DNA from: Falsihalocynthiibacter sp042445055 | GTDB lineage: Bacteria > Pseudomonadota > Alphaproteobacteria > Rhodobacterales > Rhodobacteraceae | Assembly: GCF_042445055.1 (NCBI RefSeq) | Contig: NZ_CP170339.1 | Span: 1,364,001 to 1,428,000 of the forward strand | Length of the DNA stretch: 64,000 nt | Direction: 5' to 3' | Part shown: one piece after another, positions 41,874-51,824 of the stretch | How positions within the stretch are numbered: position 1 is the first letter of the stretch | How the letters are laid out: the number at the start of each line of letters is the position of its first letter | Made by a program: the position numbers and the translations under genes | The notes under the pieces: model-generated | What the model was told of the DNA's origin: nothing | What the model saw: only the letters and a program-made list of their open reading frames with translations | The model's database searches: none

Positions 41874-43285
41874 ACGCCAAAGCCACAAAACTCCCCATTG
41901 AAATGGGCGCGATTCACTTTGTTGGTATTGGTGGAATTGGCATGTCGGGCATCGCCGAGGTTCTTCTTAGCCACGGATATACCGTGCAGGGGAGTGACCT
42001 AAAGTCGACCAAGATCACCCAACGGCTTGAGGGGTTGGGTGCTAAAATTTTCATCGGTCAAAAAGCTGAGAACCTTGAAAATGCCGAGGTTGTCGTGATC
42101 TCCAGCGCAATCAAACGAGGAAACCCAGAGCTTGATGCCGCACGCCTGAACGGGCTACCCGTTGTGCGGCGCGCTGAAATGTTGGCTGAGTTGATGCGCC
42201 TTAAGTCCAACATTGCGGTTGCGGGCACGCACGGCAAAACTACGACCACAACTATGGTCGCGACACTCTTGGATGCGGGCGGCATTGATCCAACTGTGAT
42301 CAACGGCGGCATCATTCACGCTTATGGCTCGAACGCGCGAATGGGTTCTGGCGAATGGATGGTCGTCGAAGCGGACGAGAGCGACGGAACCTTTAACCGC
42401 TTGCCTGCGACCATCGCGATTGTGACGAACATTGACCCCGAGCATATGGAGCATTGGGGTGATTTCGACACGCTGCGCCAAGGCTTCCTTGATTTTGTTT
42501 CAAACATTCCATTCTACGGCATTGCGGTGTGCTGTACCGATCATCCAGAGGTGCAATCGCTGGTTGGAAAAATCACTGACCGCCGCATTGTGACATTCGG
42601 CTTTAACTCTCAGGCCGATGTTCGCGCCACAAACCTGACCTACAAGGCGGGTGTGGCGCATTTCGATATTGCGCTGCAATCCGAGGGGCTTGTGATTGAA
42701 GGGTGCTCCCTCCCGATGCCCGGAGATCATAACGTTTCCAATGCCTTGTCCGGTGTCGCGGTTGCGCGCCACTTGGGCGTTTCGCTTTCGGATATCAAAT
42801 CTGCGCTTGAGAATTTCGGTGGCGTAAACCGTCGCTTTACGCGGGTTGGTGAAGTGGATGGCGTGACCATCATTGATGACTATGGACATCACCCTGTTGA
42901 AATCGCCGCCGTTTTGCGAGCAGCTCGTCAGGCGACATCGCATACTGACGGCGCGCGCGTTATCGCCGTGCATCAGCCACACCGCTATAGCCGCCTTCAC
43001 AGCCTGTTCGAAGATTTCTGCGGATGCTTCAATGATGCCGATGTCGTTGGAATCTCTGAAGTCTTTTCCGCAGGCGAGGACGTAATCGAGGGGGCAACAC
43101 GTGACGATTTAGTCGCGGGCCTTATCCGCCACGGCCACCGCCATGCGCGTGCAGTCAACAGCGAAGAAGACCTCGTGCGGCTCGTGAAGGAACAAGCACG
43201 GTCTGGCGACATCGTGGTGTGTCTGGGGGCGGGTACCATTTCGGCTTGGGCGAATAACCTGCCAAAGTTGCTCGCTGAGGAATAG
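41870..43285 (+). CDS. murC: UDP-MurNAc:L-Ala ligase MurC
   Basis: Starts the stem peptide by adding L-alanine to UDP-MurNAc. 471 residues: IHFVGIGGIGMSGIAEVL, ATP loop VAGTHGKTTTTTMVATLL, NIDPEHMEHWGDFD, and GVNRRFTRVGEVDGVTIIDD. The start is the ATG at 41870 in ATGA overlap with murG; the same frame is open far upstream inside murG but that part is not MurC-like. Confidence 0.96.
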   Translation: MNAKATKLPIEMGAIHFVGIGGIGMSGIAEVLLSHGYTVQGSDLKSTKITQRLEGLGAKIFIGQKAENLENAEVVVISSAIKRGNPELDAARLNGLPVVRRAEMLAELMRLKSNIAVAGTHGKTTTTTMVATLLDAGGIDPTVINGGIIHAYGSNARMGSGEWMVVEADESDGTFNRLPATIAIVTNIDPEHMEHWGDFDTLRQGFLDFVSNIPFYGIAVCCTDHPEVQSLVGKITDRRIVTFGFNSQADVRATNLTYKAGVAHFDIALQSEGLVIEGCSLPMPGDHNVSNALSGVAVARHLGVSLSDIKSALENFGGVNRRFTRVGEVDGVTIIDDYGHHPVEIAAVLRAARQATSHTDGARVIAVHQPHRYSRLHSLFEDFCGCFNDADVVGISEVFSAGEDVIEGATRDDLVAGLIRHGHRHARAVNSEEDLVRLVKEQARSGDIVVCLGAGTISAWANNLPKLLAEE

Positions 43286-43299
43286 ATAAGGGGTCAAGA

Positions 43300-43563
43300 G
43301 TGGAGTTGCCTGCGAACCTTTCGATTCTTCTGGCGTTGCTCTGGCTCATTGTGGCTAATGTAATCGCGTTTTTTCCGAGCAAGAAGAAGCACTGGCCTGC
43401 CGCCTATGCACTCATGACGGTTGGCTTTCCGCTTGCAATCTATGTATTTTATGAGGAGGGCGTCTGGATGGGGCTGTTCTTCCTCGCGGCTGCGGCTTCT
43501 ATATTGCGCTGGCCTTTGATTTTCCTGCTTCGAAAGCTCGGGGTGCTGAAATCGAAGTCATAG
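43300..43563 (+). CDS. DUF2484 small membrane protein
   Basis: An 87-residue protein with three hydrophobic segments (about 7-25, 34-50 and 53-73; NLSILLALLWLIVANVIAFF at the start) and a basic C-terminus. It fits DUF2484, a family found between murC and murB in Rhodobacteraceae. The start is GTG with GGGG a few bases upstream. Function unknown; fixed position in the cluster suggests a link to wall synthesis or division. Confidence 0.8.
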   Translation: MELPANLSILLALLWLIVANVIAFFPSKKKHWPAAYALMTVGFPLAIYVFYEEGVWMGLFFLAAAASILRWPLIFLLRKLGVLKSKS

Positions 43564-43614
43564 CACTGGAAACCACGCGCGTTGCCGTTATAAATACGCA
43601 TATCCTAACAGGCG

Positions 43615-44559
43615 ATGAACACGATGCTCAACTCCAAAACTCTCCCGCAGGTGCGGGGCACTCTGACATTTGACAAAGACCTATCGTCACTGACGTGGTT
43701 GCGCGTGGGCGGTCCTGCGGACGTTGTGTTTCAGCCCGCTGATGTTGAAGATTTGCAAGAGTTTCTGCGGGGGTTGCCTGCGGATATTGCCGTATTTCCG
43801 ATGGGAGTCGGAAGTAACCTGATCGTTCGGGATGGCGGCATACGTGGTGTCGTGATCCGGCTAGGGCGCGGGTTCAATGGCATCGAAATCGAAGGAGAAC
43901 AAGCAACCGTTGGGGCCGCAGCGCTGGATGCACATGTTGCGCGGCGCGCGGCGGCGGCGGGTGTTGATCTGACATTTCTGCGCACCATTCCAGGCGCGAT
44001 CGGAGGTGCCGTAACGATGAACGCGGGGTGTTACGGCCAGTACGTCGCGGATGTTTTTCACTCTGCGCGCGTGGTTCTGCGGGATGGTACGCTAAAAACG
44101 CTTTCTGCGGCGGATCTGGCTTTTGGCTATCGGAGCTCTTCGATGCCAGAGGGGGCCGTATTGGTGGATGCGGTTTTGAGAGGCGTTGCTGGTGATCCTC
44201 AAGAGCTTGAAAACCGAATGACAGAGCAGCTCAAAAAGCGCGACGAAACCCAGCCGACCAAGGACCGTACCGCCGGAAGTACATTCCGAAATCCCGCAGG
44301 CTTTAGCTCTACTGGGAAGGCCGATGACGTGCATGATCTCAAGGCGTGGAAGGTTATTGATGACGCAGGGATGCGCGGCGCGCGGCGCGGCGGGGCCGTT
44401 ATGAACGAGATGCACAGCAATTTCTTGACCAATGCCGGAGGCGCCACAGCGGCCGACTTGGAAGGTTTGGGCGAAGAAGTGCGAAAAAAGGTTTTCAAAA
44501 ACAGCTCAATAGAGTTAGAGTGGGAAATTAAGCGCATCGGCGAACCGGCCCCAGCTTAA
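43615..44559 (+). CDS. murB: UDP-N-acetylenolpyruvoylglucosamine reductase MurB
   Basis: FAD enzyme that reduces the enolpyruvyl group to give UDP-MurNAc. 314 residues: WLRVGGPADVVFQP, GVGSNLIVRDGGIRG (FAD pyrophosphate site), FLRTIPGAIGGAVTMNAG, GYRSSSMPE and AGMRGARRGGAVMNEMHSNF with the C-terminal catalytic part of the type II enzyme. Either ATG at 43615 or 43624 could serve. A gap of 227 bases without clear gene follows. Confidence 0.95.
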   Translation: MNTMLNSKTLPQVRGTLTFDKDLSSLTWLRVGGPADVVFQPADVEDLQEFLRGLPADIAVFPMGVGSNLIVRDGGIRGVVIRLGRGFNGIEIEGEQATVGAAALDAHVARRAAAAGVDLTFLRTIPGAIGGAVTMNAGCYGQYVADVFHSARVVLRDGTLKTLSAADLAFGYRSSSMPEGAVLVDAVLRGVAGDPQELENRMTEQLKKRDETQPTKDRTAGSTFRNPAGFSSTGKADDVHDLKAWKVIDDAGMRGARRGGAVMNEMHSNFLTNAGGATAADLEGLGEEVRKKVFKNSSIELEWEIKRIGEPAPA

Positions 44560-44786
44560 GATCAGATATTATAATGGGATTTCTGGAAGTCCGGTAGGTC
44601 AGAAGCGCAACAAAAATAAGCGGCAGACCGCGTAGATTTGGCACAGGTAAGCTGAACTGCGCATCACAAAAATAATAAGCTCTCTGATTTTAGGCAATTT
44701 GTCTGAAGTCCTGAGAAGAGTCAGATGCCCCGTTTTGGGGCGCACCAAGGCCCACAAAGAGGGGTCGCAAACGATAAGAGGCGGGC

Positions 44787-45701
44787 ATGTCGAGCAGGGC
44801 ATCCCAAAAAGTGGCAGTATTGCTGGGAGGACCATCCGCAGAGCGCGAGGTTTCTCTCTCCAGCGGGCGTGAATGCGCGACTGCACTTCGGGGCGAAGGC
44901 TATGATGTAGTTGAGGTGGACGCAGGTCCAGACCTCGCGGCGCGGCTTGTCGAGATTTCCCCAGACGTTGTTTTTAATGCTCTCCACGGTCGTTGGGGTG
45001 AGGACGGTTGCGTTCAGGGGATGCTCGAATGGCTCGCAATCCCGTACACGCATTCTGGTGTGCTTGCATCGGCCCTTGCGATGGATAAGGAACGGTCCAA
45101 GGATGCGTTTCGCGCGGCTGGCTTGCCCGTCTGCGAAAGTGGGCTGTTCGCAAAATCGGACGTAATGGCACGCCACGTAATGGCGCCGCCCTATGTCGTG
45201 AAGCCAAATAACGAAGGCTCGTCCGTTGGGGTTTACCTAGTCGCGGAGGGGACGAATACACCGCCGCAGATATCTGATGAGATGCCGGATTTGCTTATGG
45301 TTGAGGCCTTCGCGCCTGGACGTGAGCTTACGACCACGGTTGTTGGGGACCGTGCACTGAACGTGACCGATATCCTGACCGACGGTTGGTACGATTATGA
45401 CGCCAAGTATGTGCCCGGAGGCTCTCGTCATGTGGTCCCTGCTGATCTTCCGCCCGAGATCACCGCAGCGTGTCTGGACTATGCCTGCCGGGCACATAAG
45501 GCGTTGGGGTGCCGTGGGATCTCGCGCACCGATTTTCGCTGGGACGAAGCGCGCGGGCTTGATGGTTTGATCCTGCTTGAGACCAATACTCAGCCCGGAA
45601 TGACGCCAACCTCTCTTACGCCCGAGCAAGCGCTCGCGAGCGGGATGAGCTTTGGTGCGCTTTGCCGCTGGATGGTGGAGGATGCATCATGTCAAAGGTA
45701 G
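44787..45701 (+). CDS. ddl: D-alanine-D-alanine ligase
   Basis: An ATP-grasp enzyme of 304 residues making D-Ala-D-Ala for MurF. Motifs: VAVLLGGPSAEREVSLSSG, FNALHGRWGEDGCVQG, VVKPNNEGSSVGVYLV (ATP loop), and LETNTQPGMTPTSLTPEQA (part), ending like DdlB. Its end overlaps ftsQ by 13 bases. The ATG has GAGGCGGGC upstream. Confidence 0.95.
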   Translation: MSSRASQKVAVLLGGPSAEREVSLSSGRECATALRGEGYDVVEVDAGPDLAARLVEISPDVVFNALHGRWGEDGCVQGMLEWLAIPYTHSGVLASALAMDKERSKDAFRAAGLPVCESGLFAKSDVMARHVMAPPYVVKPNNEGSSVGVYLVAEGTNTPPQISDEMPDLLMVEAFAPGRELTTTVVGDRALNVTDILTDGWYDYDAKYVPGGSRHVVPADLPPEITAACLDYACRAHKALGCRGISRTDFRWDEARGLDGLILLETNTQPGMTPTSLTPEQALASGMSFGALCRWMVEDASCQR

Positions 45702-46609
45702 TCTCCGCGCGTCCCGTTGCGGGCCTTTCTCAGCGTCACACCTCACAAGCTAAGCGCGATCCGGCCCCGAGCCGTGTTGCCTATCGTGTGCATAGGCTTT
45801 GGCTAACACCAACCTTCCGCAAGATTGTGCGATATGGGGTGCCGATCCTATTGGTTAGTTTCCTTACAGGTGGAATTCTGGCCAGCGCGGATCGTCGTCA
45901 GGCGATTATTGATGTTGCCGCAGAAGTGCGCCGCGACCTTGAGGAGCATCCCGTTTTTGCCATTCACATGATGGCGATTGATGGCGCTTCGACCGATCTA
46001 TCCGAAGATATCCGAGAGGTTGTGCCTCTTGATTTCCCGATCAGTTCATTTGATCTCGACCTTAAGCAAATACACTCCATGATTTCTGAGCTTGATGCTG
46101 TGGCTTCTGTTGATGTGCAATTGCGCGTTGGTGGCGTTCTTCAGGTCACCGTTCAAGAGCGCTTGCCCGTTGTCGTTTGGCGTGGGACTCGCGCGGTTGA
46201 GTTGCTTGATGCTGAGGGGCACCGCGTGATCAAAGTGCCCGCGCGCGCGTCACGTCCCGATCTTCCGCTGGTGACGGGGCTTGGCGCTGATCGCGCTATT
46301 CCCGAAGCGCTGGATTTGTTTGCATCGACAGGCCCGATCAAGGGGCGCGTGCGTGGCCTTGTGCGCGTGGGTGAGCGGCGCTGGGATTTGGTTCTAAACA
46401 ACGATCAACGCATCCTGCTCCCCGAAGAAAAGCCGCGCGAAGCCTTGCATCGTGTCATTGCGCTTAACTCGGTTCGCGACCTGCTGGCGCGCGACATCGA
46501 AGTTGTGGATATGCGTCTGAACGACCGTCCAACTTTGCGTCTTCGTAACACCCCCGAAAATTCGACCGACGATCCGTCTGTTATTGAAAGTGGAGTCCAA
46601 CAACCATGA
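45689..46609 (+). CDS. ftsQ: Cell division protein FtsQ
   Basis: A 306-residue bitopic divisome protein. Its basic cytoplasmic tail (1-50) is followed by a membrane helix at about 51-70 (VRYGVPILLVSFLTGGILAS), then the POTRA domain (PISSFDLDLKQIHSMISELD, then VASVDVQLRVGGVLQVTVQE) and the beta domain. With FtsL and FtsB it activates FtsWI. The ATG at 45689 lies inside the end of ddl. Overlaps ftsA by four bases. Confidence 0.92.
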   Translation: MSKVVSARPVAGLSQRHTSQAKRDPAPSRVAYRVHRLWLTPTFRKIVRYGVPILLVSFLTGGILASADRRQAIIDVAAEVRRDLEEHPVFAIHMMAIDGASTDLSEDIREVVPLDFPISSFDLDLKQIHSMISELDAVASVDVQLRVGGVLQVTVQERLPVVVWRGTRAVELLDAEGHRVIKVPARASRPDLPLVTGLGADRAIPEALDLFASTGPIKGRVRGLVRVGERRWDLVLNNDQRILLPEEKPREALHRVIALNSVRDLLARDIEVVDMRLNDRPTLRLRNTPENSTDDPSVIESGVQQP

Positions 46610-47940
46610 CCGATCTGTACCAAAGCCAACGTTCAATGCGTAACATGCGAGAAGCCGCGATGCAGCGTGGCGTTGTCGCGGTTTTGGATGTTGGGACGTC
46701 GAAGGTCTCTTGTTTGATCCTTCGGTTTGATGGTCCAGAGAAGCTCCATGACGGTGATGGAGTTGGCTCTATGGCGGGGCAGAGCAGCTTTCGGGTGATT
46801 GGCGTCGCCACTACACGTTCTCGCGGTGTTCGGTTTGGTGAAATCGTTGCAATGCCCGAAACCGAGAGTGCCATTCGCACAGTGGTTCAGTCCGCACAAA
46901 AGATGGCGAAGGTGCGAGTTGATCATGCGATCGCCTGTTTCTCTGGCGCACGCCCTCGTTCTTACGGGCTTGCGGGCGGCATTGATATTCAGGATCGCAC
47001 CGTAAGCGAACAGGACGTCGCGCGCGTTCTGTCGGCCTGTGATGTCCCTGATTTTGGGCATGGTCGCGAGGTGTTGCATGCACAGCCGGTGAATTTTGCC
47101 GTGGATCATCGAACAGGGCTTGGTGATCCGCGCGGTCAGATCGGCAACCGTTTGGCCGCCGATATGCATGTGCTGACCGTCGAGGCCGACGTTATCCAGA
47201 ACCTTATTTACTGTATCAAGCGTTGCGATCTTGAGTTGGCTGGCCTTGCGTCCAGTGCTTATGTCTCGGGTATTTCGGCGCTGGTCGAGGATGAACAAGA
47301 GTTGGGGGCCGCCTGTATTGATCTTGGGGGCGGGTCCACCGGCATCTCGATCTTCATCAAAAAGCATATGATCTATTCGGACGCAGTGCGTCTTGGCGGG
47401 GATCAGATTACGGGCGATATCTCGAAGGGCTTGCAGGTGAATACGGCGACGGCCGAACGGATCAAGACGCTACATGGTGGCGTTGTCGCGACGGGCATGG
47501 ACGACCGCGAGAAAATCAACATCGGAAGTGACAGCGGCGATTGGGAGAAAGACCAGCGCACCGTCAGTCGCGCCGAACTCATCGGCATCATGCGACCACG
47601 CGTCGAAGAGATCCTAGAAGAGGCGCGAGCACGTCTGGAGGCCGCAGGTTTCGATCATCTGCCGAGCCAGCAGATCGTATTGACGGGTGGAGGAAGCCAG
47701 ATTCCGGGCCTTGATGGGCTTGCGGCGCGTATCCTTGGTCAGAGAGTGCGGATAGGGCGGCCACTGCGCGTTCAGGGGCTCCCGCAGCGTGCGACAGGGG
47801 CGGATTTCGCATCTGCTGTCGGGCTGTGTTTGTTTGCGGCACATCCGCAAGATGAATGGTGGGATTTTGACATTCCGAACGAGCGCTATCCCGCTCGATC
47901 CGTTAAGAGAGCCGTAAAATGGTTCAAAGACAACTGGTGA
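46606..47940 (+). CDS. ftsA: Cell division protein FtsA
   Basis: An actin-like ATPase of 444 residues that tethers FtsZ to the membrane. Phosphate 1 motif: VAVLDVGTSKVSCLI; phosphate 2: AACIDLGGGSTGISIF; adenosine: VLTGGGSQIPGL. The C-terminal amphipathic helix (SVKRAVKWFKDNW) is the membrane anchor. ATGA overlap with ftsQ. A 179-base gap separates it from ftsZ and probably contains a promoter. Confidence 0.95.
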   Translation: MTDLYQSQRSMRNMREAAMQRGVVAVLDVGTSKVSCLILRFDGPEKLHDGDGVGSMAGQSSFRVIGVATTRSRGVRFGEIVAMPETESAIRTVVQSAQKMAKVRVDHAIACFSGARPRSYGLAGGIDIQDRTVSEQDVARVLSACDVPDFGHGREVLHAQPVNFAVDHRTGLGDPRGQIGNRLAADMHVLTVEADVIQNLIYCIKRCDLELAGLASSAYVSGISALVEDEQELGAACIDLGGGSTGISIFIKKHMIYSDAVRLGGDQITGDISKGLQVNTATAERIKTLHGGVVATGMDDREKINIGSDSGDWEKDQRTVSRAELIGIMRPRVEEILEEARARLEAAGFDHLPSQQIVLTGGGSQIPGLDGLAARILGQRVRIGRPLRVQGLPQRATGADFASAVGLCLFAAHPQDEWWDFDIPNERYPARSVKRAVKWFKDNW

Positions 47941-48119
47941 GCGCAAAATCTGGTGGTTTCGGCAAGATGCCGCCACTCGGCCAGTTATAGAATGCCATAT
48001 TTTGTATGGAAAATGCGTTTTTTTCGTGACGTTTCATGTTTGTCTCGATAGAATCGTAACAAATCAGGCAAGTTTGTCGCTCCGGGACGAGCGGCACGGT
48101 ATTACAGGCGGACCAGTCG

Positions 48120-49727
48120 ATGACATTAAATTTGAGCATGAATGAGCAAGACGATCTGAAGCCTCGGATCACCGTATTCGGTGTTGGCGGGGCTGGCGGC
48201 AACGCTGTAAACAACATGATCGAAAAGGAACTCGACGGCGTAGAATTCGTTGTCGCGAACACCGACGCGCAAGCGCTTCAGCAAAACCGTTCACAAGCCC
48301 GCATTCAGATGGGCGTGAAGGTTACTGAAGGTCTGGGCGCCGGGGCGCGCCCATCTGTTGGGTCCGCCGCTGCCGAAGAAAGCATTGAGCAAATCGTTGA
48401 CCATCTCGCGGGCGCGCACATGTGCTTTATTACCGCGGGTATGGGTGGCGGCACCGGAACGGGTGCTGCGCCAATCATCGCGCAAGCCGCGCGTGAGCTT
48501 GGTGTTCTAACCGTTGGTGTTGTGACCAAGCCGTTCCAATTCGAAGGTGCCAAGCGTATGCGTCAGGCCGAGGAAGGCGTAGAAGCCCTCCAGAAGGTTG
48601 TCGATACACTGATCATCATTCCGAACCAGAACCTGTTCCGCTTGGCGAACGAGAAAACCACATTCACAGAGGCCTTCAGCCTTGCGGATGACGTTCTTTA
48701 TCAAGGCGTGAAGGGTGTAACTGATCTGATGGTGCGTCCTGGTATTATCAACCTCGACTTTGCTGATGTTCGCTCCGTAATGGACGAAATGGGCAAGGCG
48801 ATGATGGGTACCGGCGAGGCAACTGGCGAAGATCGCGCGATCCAAGCTGCCGAGAAGGCGATTGCCAACCCGCTTCTGGACGAGATCAGCCTACGTGGCG
48901 CACGCGGCGTTCTGATCAACGTGACAGGTGGTTACGACCTCACCTTGTTCGAACTCGACGAGGCGGCGAACCGCATTCGCGAAGAAGTTGATCAAGAAGC
49001 AAACATCATTGTTGGTTCCACAATGGACACAGCAATGGAAGGTGCTATGCGCGTATCGGTTGTTGCAACGGGCATCGACGCTCGTGAGAGCACAGGCGAA
49101 GAGCCCGTAGCGCGTCGTAGTTTGGCAGAGCCGCTGAAGCCAACAACTCCTGCAGAACCAGAAGTTGCAAAAACTCCAGCGCCAGAAACTGCGCCAGAGC
49201 CACCACTCTTTGCACAGCCAAGCCCAGACCCGGAACCAGAGCCAGAGCCTCAAAAAACTCCGAGTTTCTTTGCTGATCCCGCGAAGGATGAAGTGCTGGC
49301 TCCCGCGTACCAACCTCAGCCGCGCGCAGAGCAGCTAGAGCCGCAATTCGCAGAAGAGCCTACACCGTTTGAGCAAGAGCCAGCAGAGTTCGTTGCGCCA
49401 AAACCACGCGCCGCTGGGACACCTTCTCCAGAAGCTCTGGAGCGCCTGCGCACAGCAGCCGCTAAGGTTCCATCGACAACTTTTGGCAAAGCAAAAGAGG
49501 CTCCGACACACGCTGCGCAGCCCCAAGCAGAGCCAGAGAAGCCACGCTTTGGTATCAACACTTTGATCAACCGTATGACGGGGCACGGCGCCGAAGAAGC
49601 ACCACGCGCAGCTGCTGTTCGTCAGCAGCCTCAAATGCAAGCTCCCGTAGTTCAAGAGGAGCAAGAAGCCGATCCAGAACAAGAGCGGATCGACATTCCA
49701 GCATTTTTGCGTCGGCAAGCGAACTAA
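48120..49727 (+). CDS. ftsZ: Cell division GTPase FtsZ
   Basis: Tubulin-like GTPase forming the division ring. 535 residues: VFGVGGAGGNAVNNMI, the tubulin signature GMGGGTGTGAAPIIA, NLDFADVRSVM, and the GTPase domain to about 320. Then comes a long Pro/Glu/Ala-rich linker (about 325-520), as usual in alphaproteobacteria, and the conserved C-terminal peptide DIPAFLRRQAN that binds FtsA and other partners. Followed by a strong terminator. Confidence 0.96.
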   Translation: MTLNLSMNEQDDLKPRITVFGVGGAGGNAVNNMIEKELDGVEFVVANTDAQALQQNRSQARIQMGVKVTEGLGAGARPSVGSAAAEESIEQIVDHLAGAHMCFITAGMGGGTGTGAAPIIAQAARELGVLTVGVVTKPFQFEGAKRMRQAEEGVEALQKVVDTLIIIPNQNLFRLANEKTTFTEAFSLADDVLYQGVKGVTDLMVRPGIINLDFADVRSVMDEMGKAMMGTGEATGEDRAIQAAEKAIANPLLDEISLRGARGVLINVTGGYDLTLFELDEAANRIREEVDQEANIIVGSTMDTAMEGAMRVSVVATGIDARESTGEEPVARRSLAEPLKPTTPAEPEVAKTPAPETAPEPPLFAQPSPDPEPEPEPQKTPSFFADPAKDEVLAPAYQPQPRAEQLEPQFAEEPTPFEQEPAEFVAPKPRAAGTPSPEALERLRTAAAKVPSTTFGKAKEAPTHAAQPQAEPEKPRFGINTLINRMTGHGAEEAPRAAAVRQQPQMQAPVVQEEQEADPEQERIDIPAFLRRQAN

Positions 49728-49750
49728 AAGGTTACAGTTTTGTAACAATT

Positions 49751-49777
49751 GGGCCGCCCTTCTGGGTGGCCCTTTTT
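49751..49777 (+). terminator. Terminator after ftsZ
   Basis: GGGCCGCCC (49751-49759) pairs with GGGTGGCCC (49764-49772, one G-T pair) over a TTCT loop, then TTTTT. A second small palindrome, GTTACA-gttt-TGTAAC, lies at about 49732-49747. It ends the long division transcript; lpxC must have its own promoter in the following 160 bases. Confidence 0.9.
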
Positions 49778-49938
49778 CGTTTGGAAGCAATAGGTTGAGT
49801 GCGTTTTGGCGAAAAGCCGCTTAGGGTAATTTTTCATGTTTCAGTAAGTTACAAAGATTGAATTGTACATATCTGCCCCTGCGCATATCTGTCTGGTGTC
49901 GGAATATCTGCCGTTCCGAAGCTGTGTTGGAGTTTCCA

Positions 49939-50859
49939 TTGCAAACGACCCTAAATAAACCAATTACCTTTGACGGAGTGGGACTCCATTCTGGAGAACC
50001 TGTGCGCATGGTTGTGAAACCCGCGCCTGCAGATAGTGGTATCTGGTTTGTTCGGAGCGATTTGGAAGGCGATAACCGCGTTCACGCCCAATTTGATACA
50101 ACAAGCCAAGCCAAGCTTTGCACACGTATCGAGAATGCCGCTGGTGTGAGTGTTTCGACAATCGAACATATCATGGCGGCGCTTGCTGGCTGTGGTGTTC
50201 AGAACGCTCTGATTGATCTGAATGGTCCTGAAGTTCCTGTTCTTGACGGTAGTTCTGCGGAGTATGTTACCGCGATTTTGACTGCTGGCCGCAAATCCTT
50301 GGATGTCCCGATCCGAGCATTGCGCATCCTCAAGCCTGTTGAAGTGTCTGAGGGCGAGGCCATTGCGCGTCTAGAGCCTGCGGAAACACTCTATATTGAT
50401 TTTCATATCCGCTTTAAGGACGCAGCAATTGGTCAGCAGGACAAGACATTGAGCATGGCAAACGGTGCATTCGTGCGCGAGCTTTGTGATAGCCGCACGT
50501 TCTGTCGTCAGGCTGACGTCGATGCTATGCATGCTGCTGGCCTTGCTTTGGGCGGCACGATTAACAATGCAGTTGTGATTGACGGCGACGATGTTTTGAC
50601 CCCAGGCGGGTTGCGTCACCATGACGAGGCTGTGCGCCACAAAATGCTCGATGCGTTGGGCGATCTGGCGCTTGCTGGTGGTCCGATTTTGGGACGCTAC
50701 ACAGGTATTCGTGCGGGACACGCTCTCACCAACAAGCTCTTGCGCGCTGTTTTTGCTGATAAATCTGCGTGGGAATGGGTGGATTGCAGTGCAACCGTCG
50801 CTTCGCGTTTGCCGGGTGCGGGTCTGCGTGTGTCGGATATTCCCGCTCTCGTACAGTAA
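49939..50859 (+). CDS. lpxC: UDP-3-O-acyl-GlcNAc deacetylase LpxC
   Basis: Zinc enzyme of the committed step of lipid A synthesis. From the TTG at 49939 the protein is 306 residues, nearly the length of E. coli LpxC (305): QTTLNKPITFDGVGLHSGEP, STIEHIMAALAGCGVQNA (Zn His), DGSSAEYV, CDSRTFCRQADVD, and HHDEAVRHKMLDALGDLAL (Zn His/Asp). The TTG start is supported by GGAG 6 bases before it and by family length; the frame is open further upstream but not conserved. Confidence 0.94.
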   Translation: MQTTLNKPITFDGVGLHSGEPVRMVVKPAPADSGIWFVRSDLEGDNRVHAQFDTTSQAKLCTRIENAAGVSVSTIEHIMAALAGCGVQNALIDLNGPEVPVLDGSSAEYVTAILTAGRKSLDVPIRALRILKPVEVSEGEAIARLEPAETLYIDFHIRFKDAAIGQQDKTLSMANGAFVRELCDSRTFCRQADVDAMHAAGLALGGTINNAVVIDGDDVLTPGGLRHHDEAVRHKMLDALGDLALAGGPILGRYTGIRAGHALTNKLLRAVFADKSAWEWVDCSATVASRLPGAGLRVSDIPALVQ

Positions 50860-50962
50860 ATCGAACAGTTTTCATGCAAAGACGTTTTGCCTTGGATTTT
50901 TCTGTGCTAGAACGACCAGAGGTTTGGGAATTCCCAGTTAATAGATTCTGAGGTAGCGTTGA

Positions 50963-51808
50963 ATGAAGCGCACAGCGGCTTGGCCAATACGATTGTCTCT
51001 TCTTACGGGTCTCACGGTTCTGATGGCCTGTGGCGGAAGTAGCGATCCCAAGGATAGCGTGCCGCTTGAGAATTTCGGCCCAGAAGAAATCTATAACCGC
51101 GCGGAATACGACCTCGAAGCAGGTGAAGAAGAAGAAGCTGCGCGCCTGTTTGGCGAAGTAGAGCGGCTTTATCCTTATTCTGAGTGGGCCAAACGTGCCC
51201 TGATCATGCAGGCCTTTGCCTATCATCGTGATGGCGATTACGAAAACAGCCGCATTTCCGCGCAGCGGTACATTGATTTCTACCCAGCCGAAGAGGATGT
51301 GGCCTATGCGCAATTCCTTCTCGCGCTGTCGTATTACGATCAGATTGATGAGGTTGGCCGTGATCAAGGTCTAACTTATCAGGCTCTCCAACAATTGCGT
51401 CTGGTGATTGAGCGTCATCCCGATAGTGAATATGCGCGCTCCGCCATTTTGCTGTTCGATTTGGCATTTGACCACTTGGCGGCTAAAGAAATGGAAATCG
51501 GGCGCTACTATCTGAAGCGCGGGCATTACTCGGCGGCGATTAATCGTTTCCGCGTTGTGATCGAAGACTTCCAAACAACCAGCCACACACCTGAGGCGCT
51601 TCATCGTCTTGTCGAGAGCTACCTGTCACTCGGCTTCACGCAAGAGGCGCGTACGGCTGCGGCGATCCTTGGATATAACTTCCGCTCGACGGGTTGGTAC
51701 GAAGATAGTTACGCCTTGCTCACCGGGCAGGGGCTTGAACCTGGGTTGTTTGAAGACAACTGGATGGGCAAGTTCTATCGCCAGACCATTCGCGGCGAAT
51801 GGCTCTGA
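50963..51808 (+). CDS. bamD: Outer-membrane assembly lipoprotein BamD
   Basis: A 281-residue TPR lipoprotein, essential part of the Bam complex that inserts outer-membrane barrels. Its signal peptide ends in a lipobox (VLMAC, Cys22-24 region). TPR-like repeats follow (PEEIYNRAEYDLEAGEEEEA, AKRALIMQAFAYHRDGDYEN, SEYARSAILLFDLAFDHLAA, TPEALHRLVESYLSLGF). Place between lpxC and recN is standard for this group. Confidence 0.93.
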   Translation: MKRTAAWPIRLSLLTGLTVLMACGGSSDPKDSVPLENFGPEEIYNRAEYDLEAGEEEEAARLFGEVERLYPYSEWAKRALIMQAFAYHRDGDYENSRISAQRYIDFYPAEEDVAYAQFLLALSYYDQIDEVGRDQGLTYQALQQLRLVIERHPDSEYARSAILLFDLAFDHLAAKEMEIGRYYLKRGHYSAAINRFRVVIEDFQTTSHTPEALHRLVESYLSLGFTQEARTAAAILGYNFRSTGWYEDSYALLTGQGLEPGLFEDNWMGKFYRQTIRGEWL

Positions 51809-51824
51809 TCTTGAGAGACACAGC

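Noticed and set aside
48051..48055. GAATC (CcrM-type GANTC site) in the ftsZ promoter region
   Set aside because: Such pentamers occur by chance every few hundred bases; one copy is not evidence for methylation control.
50960..51008. Alternative longer starts for recN inside bamD and for murC inside murG
   Set aside because: The frames are open but the extra residues are out-of-frame readings of the upstream genes and are not conserved in the families.
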